The translations under genes and the position numbers were made by a program. A stretch of DNA of 9,008 nt, taken from Chitinophagales bacterium (GTDB lineage Bacteria; Bacteroidota; Bacteroidia; Chitinophagales; JAHDHT01). The stretch is taken from the NCBI GenBank assembly GCA_020631175.1, contig JAHDHT010000032.1, positions 2,451-11,458 of the forward strand, given 5' to 3'. Positions 5,855-9,008 of this stretch are shown piece by piece; positions within the stretch are counted from its first letter, which is position 1; the number at the start of each line of letters is the position of its first letter. Below the pieces are notes generated by a model. It ran no database searches and was not told where the DNA came from. It saw only the letters and a program-made list of their open reading frames with translations.

Positions 5855-8473
5855 CTATCCCTTTTTTACAAAGTCTTTAGCTTGTCCTTTCCAGTCGTCA
5901 CGTTTAGCGCGGCCCGGGAAAAACTCGATGGCATCATTTACCATATCTGCATCATCATCATCGAAATTCGAAATTTGCTTGAAGGTATAAATACCTAATG
6001 CATTTAATTTCTTTTCAATAAATGGACCGATACCTTTGATGCGTTTTAAATCATCTTTTTTTGATCCGTCTTCACGACCGATTTTATCGAAATTAATTTT
6101 AGCAGCCTTTTCTTTAATTCTTCTTAAAGTAGCTTCTTCTTTGCTTTCCGGAATTCCATCCGCTAAAGCTTTCGCCTGAGGCACCCAATTATCTCTTTCA
6201 ATTCTGCCCGGGAAGAATTCAATTGCATCATTCACCATTTCAATATCATCCGCATCGAAATTGGCGATTTGTTTGAATTGATAAATACCTAAGGTATTTA
6301 ATTTTTCTTCTGAGAACGGACCAACACCGTTGATTCGTTTTAAATCATCTTTCTTCTTGGCATCACCCTTACCAATTTTAGTAAAGTTGATATTTGCACC
6401 TTTGGCTTTTACCCGGTCAAGAATATTTTTCTTTGCTGCTTTCGCTTCATCTGAGTCTGTCATTCCGCAAAGAATCTTTGCCTGACCAACCCAATCATCA
6501 CGCTTTACTCTTCCAGGGAAGAATTCAATCGCATCATTTACTTTTTCGATATCGTCAGCATCGAAATTCGCTATTTGCTTATATTGGTAAATACCCAAAG
6601 CATTTAGTTTCTTTTCAATGAATGGACCAATTCCACTTATCTCCTGAAGATTATCTTTTTTCTTCGCATCTCCTTTACCAATTCGATTGAAGTCAATAAG
6701 AGAAGCTTTTGCTTTTATTCTCTTTAAGACATCAACTTCACTTTCTGCTTTCTTCGTTTTACTTTTCTGATCACTTAAACTGCCTTTAAGTTTTTCAATT
6801 TCTTTTAAAGCAGCATCATAATTCTTTTGAAGTGCATCTAAGTCTTTGGTATCAGCAGCTTTATTTCCGGCAGCTTTTACGTCATTGTTTAATTTAGAAA
6901 TAAGCGCTTTATCATCTTTGGCTTTACTTAAAAGATCTTCCTGGTCTTTTTTAAGCTTTTCTAAATCTGCACTTAGTTTATCAGCAAGTTTAGCATTATC
7001 AGCAGCTTCTTTTTCCGCTTTTTCTTTAGCAGCTTCATCAGCTTTCATTTGATTTTTAACAGCTACAAGCTCATCATTTAAACGAGCCATTTTGTTTTGA
7101 GCAGCATCTCCATCACTTTTGCAAGAAGCTAATTCGTTACTTTTTCCTGCAAGATCTTTTTCGAGTTGCGCAAATGCAGACTTTTGTTCTGCATTGTTTT
7201 CTTTTTCTCTACTTAACAATCCTTTTAACTCAGCAATCTCTTCTTTTAATTTGTACTGCTGCTGATTTAAATTGGAAAGCTCAATTTCCTGTTTTGATAA
7301 TTTCTGATCAGAATTGTCTTTCTTTCCAATCCATTCTGTTATTTCTTTATCTTTTAATACAAGACTATTTTTTAAATCGCCAATCTCATCCGTCTTTAAA
7401 ATCATCATACTTTCGTGATTGGTCATTTGATTTTTCAGACGTTCAATTTCGTTTAAATGCGTTTCATTTAACTGTGTATGTTTTTTGCAATCTTCATTTT
7501 TAACCCGATACTTTTCTTCCCATTCGGATATTGCTTCTTTTAATTTGAAGTTCTCCTGATTGACATTCGACATTTGATTAGTGAGTTTTTGTAACTCAAC
7601 ATCCGTCTCGTCTTTTTTAACCAGTAAATTATCAAAGTCAGTTTTTAACGTATTATTCGTGTTGAATAGAGAAGTATAAGAACTTTCTTTTTCAGTAAGT
7701 TGATCACCCATTCGTTTTACATTCGCATCAGCCTGACTTAATTTAGCTTCTAAATCAGAAATGTATTCTAATTTTGTTTTAAGATTAGTTGATTGATCAT
7801 TATATTTTCCTTCCCAATCTGTAATGCTTGATTTTAATCCTCCTATTTCGGTATCTAATGAAGCGAGTCTTGTTTGCAGTCCTTCATTATCCGATTTAAG
7901 ATTATTTAGCTGAGCATTCAAGTCTGCTTCAGCTTTTGAGGAAACTTCAAACTTAGACTTCCAATCAGCAAGACCTGTTTCTTTTTCTTCCAGTAATTTC
8001 TTTAATCTTTCGATTTCACCGTTTAAGTCGTGATTTTTACGACTGTAATCTTCTACTGTATTATTAGCTTTAGCCAGATCAGATTGTATACCGGAAAGCT
8101 TCGTTTCTGTCTCTGAAATTTTAGTATTGGCGATGCCAAGATCAGAATCCAGCTTGTTTTTTTGACTTAGCAATCCATCATAAGCGGTTGACTTATCATC
8201 AAAATCAATTTTAAGTCGATCGTAAAGTTTTGTTTTATCATTAAACTTAAAAGAGTAATCATCTCTTTCTGTTTCTAATAACTTGTAATTTCCATGAAGT
8301 GAATCATATTCGGTTGATTTATCTTCGAACAAACTTCTCCAATATCCGATCTTTGAATTTCTTAAGATCCAGGCCAATAAGAAACCAAGAATAGCAGCTA
8401 TAATTAATCCGATCAGTGCAGTAACAAAAGTCGAAATAATAGCTCCCAGTAAAATACTTGTGATTGTTAGCAT
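5855..8473 (-). CDS. Membrane-anchored coiled-coil protein with three C-terminal helix-hairpin-helix (H3TH-like) modules
   Basis: An 872-residue protein with no recognised enzyme domain. Residues 3-37 are a long hydrophobic, Gly-rich membrane anchor (one long helix or a hairpin), followed by R38, K41 and R46, which favours a cytoplasmic C-terminal part. Residues about 45-580 are a near-continuous coiled coil with repeated W-x-x-K-[FY] units. Residues 583-872 are three tandem modules of about 100 residues, each with a Lys-rich lead, a G-[IV]-G-P hairpin (residues about 614, 715 and 814), LN.LGIY..KQI, AIEFFPGR and D[DN]W..QAK. The modules resemble the helix-hairpin-helix domain of COG3743 (annotated as H3TH, flap-endonuclease-like), which binds nucleic acid in better-known relatives. 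I see no nuclease active site. A tether between membrane and DNA is possible; an SMC-like annotation would rest only on the coiled coil. It has its own terminator and a 230-bp upstream spacer, suggesting a single-gene unit. Confidence 0.85.
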   Translation of the reverse strand: MLTITSILLGAIISTFVTALIGLIIAAILGFLLAWILRNSKIGYWRSLFEDKSTEYDSLHGNYKLLETERDDYSFKFNDKTKLYDRLKIDFDDKSTAYDGLLSQKNKLDSDLGIANTKISETETKLSGIQSDLAKANNTVEDYSRKNHDLNGEIERLKKLLEEKETGLADWKSKFEVSSKAEADLNAQLNNLKSDNEGLQTRLASLDTEIGGLKSSITDWEGKYNDQSTNLKTKLEYISDLEAKLSQADANVKRMGDQLTEKESSYTSLFNTNNTLKTDFDNLLVKKDETDVELQKLTNQMSNVNQENFKLKEAISEWEEKYRVKNEDCKKHTQLNETHLNEIERLKNQMTNHESMMILKTDEIGDLKNSLVLKDKEITEWIGKKDNSDQKLSKQEIELSNLNQQQYKLKEEIAELKGLLSREKENNAEQKSAFAQLEKDLAGKSNELASCKSDGDAAQNKMARLNDELVAVKNQMKADEAAKEKAEKEAADNAKLADKLSADLEKLKKDQEDLLSKAKDDKALISKLNNDVKAAGNKAADTKDLDALQKNYDAALKEIEKLKGSLSDQKSKTKKAESEVDVLKRIKAKASLIDFNRIGKGDAKKKDNLQEISGIGPFIEKKLNALGIYQYKQIANFDADDIEKVNDAIEFFPGRVKRDDWVGQAKILCGMTDSDEAKAAKKNILDRVKAKGANINFTKIGKGDAKKKDDLKRINGVGPFSEEKLNTLGIYQFKQIANFDADDIEMVNDAIEFFPGRIERDNWVPQAKALADGIPESKEEATLRRIKEKAAKINFDKIGREDGSKKDDLKRIKGIGPFIEKKLNALGIYTFKQISNFDDDDADMVNDAIEFFPGRAKRDDWKGQAKDFVKKG
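5858..6727 (-). repeat. Three tandem copies of the HhH module inside the coiled-coil gene
   Basis: Copy 1 covers 6422-6727, copy 2 6125-6421 and copy 3 5858-6124 (residues 583-684, 685-783 and 784-872). All share NDAIEFFPGR, and the GIGPFIEKKLNALGIY block is identical in copies 1 and 3. Copy 2 differs within that block (GVGPFSEEKLNTLGIY). Linker length and the Lys-rich lead vary. Strong protein identity with some DNA divergence points to past internal duplication kept under selection. Confidence 0.9.
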
Positions 8474-8703
8474 TCTGCTTTATGTTGTTTTAGTGTTAAA
8501 GATTCGTATTGTAAGGAGGTAATGTTATATAGCAGTAAAAGGCTTCAAAATTGTTGACTTACAAGTAAATGAAACCTGTTTTAATGCATATTATCTCCGT
8601 TATTTTGGACTAATTTCTGCCTTTAAGGTCACTATAAAAGCAATCAGCTATAGTGTAAACGACGATTCATTTTGAGAAGAGCATAATTGATTATTTTCGA
8701 ACT
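8474..8703. promoter_or_regulatory. Divergent spacer upstream of the coiled-coil and GNAT genes
   Basis: These 230 bp separate two divergent genes and must hold both promoters. TTATTTTG at 8600-8607 on the plus strand matches five of six defined positions of the TAnnTTTG -7 box and could serve the GNAT gene, but no -33 partner is clear. No convincing promoter was found for the coiled-coil gene. An inverted repeat at 8630-8655 is listed separately. Confidence 0.35.
8630..8655. promoter_or_regulatory. Inverted repeat upstream of GNAT gene, possible operator
   Basis: CACTATA (8630-8636) and TATAGTG (8649-8655) are perfect inverted 7-bp arms with a 12-bp spacer. Arm centres are 19 bp apart, which suits a dimeric regulator. 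The repeat ends 48 bp before the ATG at 8704. No T-tract follows, so it is not a terminator. Confidence 0.3.
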
Positions 8704-9008
8704 ATGGAACAGCGAGTTCGATTCAGGCTTATGCATTCAGGAGATATGGATACTATTTATCAAATTTACTCTGATAAGGAAGCAATGAAGTTTAGAGGAA
8801 GCGATCCAATTGAAAGTGTTGCCGATGCTGAAAAATTCATTTTGGCTCAAAATAGAATTGAGAATGGAATTCATACAGTGAGGAAAGGCGTGGAACTCAT
8901 CGCTTCATTGAAGTTAATAGGATCGGTAATGTTCAGATATGACGAAAAAAATAAAGAAGTATGCGAAATTGGTTATTCGATTGGAAAACAATTCTGGAAT
9001 TGCGGTTA
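8704..9008 (+). CDS. GNAT-family N-acetyltransferase (RimJ/RimL type), 3' end outside window
   Basis: The first 101 residues of a probable acetyl-CoA-dependent N-acetyltransferase. The N-terminus has the RimJ/RimL-like layout: VRFRLMHSGDMDTIYQIYSD, then the beta strands LIGSVMFRYDE and EVCEIGYSIGKQFWNCG. The EIGY...WN.G block leads into the acetyl-CoA pyrophosphate-binding loop (Q/RxxGxG/A), which falls just past the edge. The ATG at 8704 is the only ordinary start: the frame closes upstream at 8656-8658 with no ATG, GTG or TTG between. The substrate cannot be told; members acetylate ribosomal protein N-termini, amino-sugar antibiotics or small amines. It is divergent from the coiled-coil gene and shows no evident link to the secreted lectin locus. 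Confidence 0.88.
   Translation, partial: MEQRVRFRLMHSGDMDTIYQIYSDKEAMKFRGSDPIESVADAEKFILAQNRIENGIHTVRKGVELIASLKLIGSVMFRYDEKNKEVCEIGYSIGKQFWNCG

Noticed and set aside
6394..7503. Plus-strand open frames (6394-6621, 6846-7052, 7174-7503) opposite the coiled-coil gene
   Set aside because: They mirror the low-complexity Lys/Glu/Ala/Leu codons of the coiled coil and give Ser/Leu-rich, domain-free products.
5855..8473. Calling the coiled-coil protein an SMC chromosome-partition ATPase
   Set aside because: There is no Walker A, Walker B or ABC signature, and the N-terminus is a membrane anchor. The resemblance is only coiled-coil composition.
8513..8524. Perfect AAGGAGGT followed by ATG on the plus strand, and its complement, an anti-SD-like sequence, in the leader of the coiled-coil gene
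   Set aside because: The gap to the ATG is only one base and the frame closes after 11 codons, so no gene is supported. A 16S rRNA fragment is ruled out because nothing else around it resembles rRNA.

Overview
The window looks like a chromosomal segment of a member of the Bacteroidota. It is AT-rich, its regulator pair is a periplasmic-TPR HisKA_2-type histidine kinase with a LytTR response regulator, SD sequences are mostly weak, and secreted proteins have Lys-rich, Ile/Leu-rich signal peptides ending in LAQ or AAQ. Genus cannot be read from this. All family assignments come from motif recognition, not database searches.

Layout. Positions 1-1883 (minus) hold a TPR sensor histidine kinase cut by the left edge just after its N box. 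It is divergent, across 113 bp, from a LytTR response regulator (1997-2728, plus) with an intact phosphorylation site. The regulator converges on a large secreted protein (2783-5458, minus). That protein reads as signal peptide, two beta/gamma-crystallin-like segments, an aerolysin/ETX-MTX2-like pore-forming region, two F-type lectin (fucolectin-like) domains, a Ser/Asn linker and an unrecognised C-terminal domain. A 396-bp non-coding stretch (5459-5854) follows. It holds three direct repeats phased at exactly 21 bp, a possible 21-residue amphipathic peptide gene, a perfect 24-bp palindrome and a strong rho-independent terminator. Next is an 872-residue membrane-anchored coiled-coil protein ending in three tandem helix-hairpin-helix modules (5855-8473, minus). 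A GNAT acetyltransferase starts at 8704 (plus) and runs off the right edge.

How the parts may work together (inference). The kinase and LytTR regulator probably form one signalling pair. The 21-bp repeats have the period expected of paired LytTR sites (9-bp motif plus 12-bp spacer), and read on the minus strand they partly match the LytTR consensus. They lie 127 bp upstream of the aerolysin-like gene, so a simple model is a two-component system controlling a secreted lectin-guided pore-former. The coiled-coil gene is closed off by its own terminator, and with the GNAT gene appears to be a separate unit.
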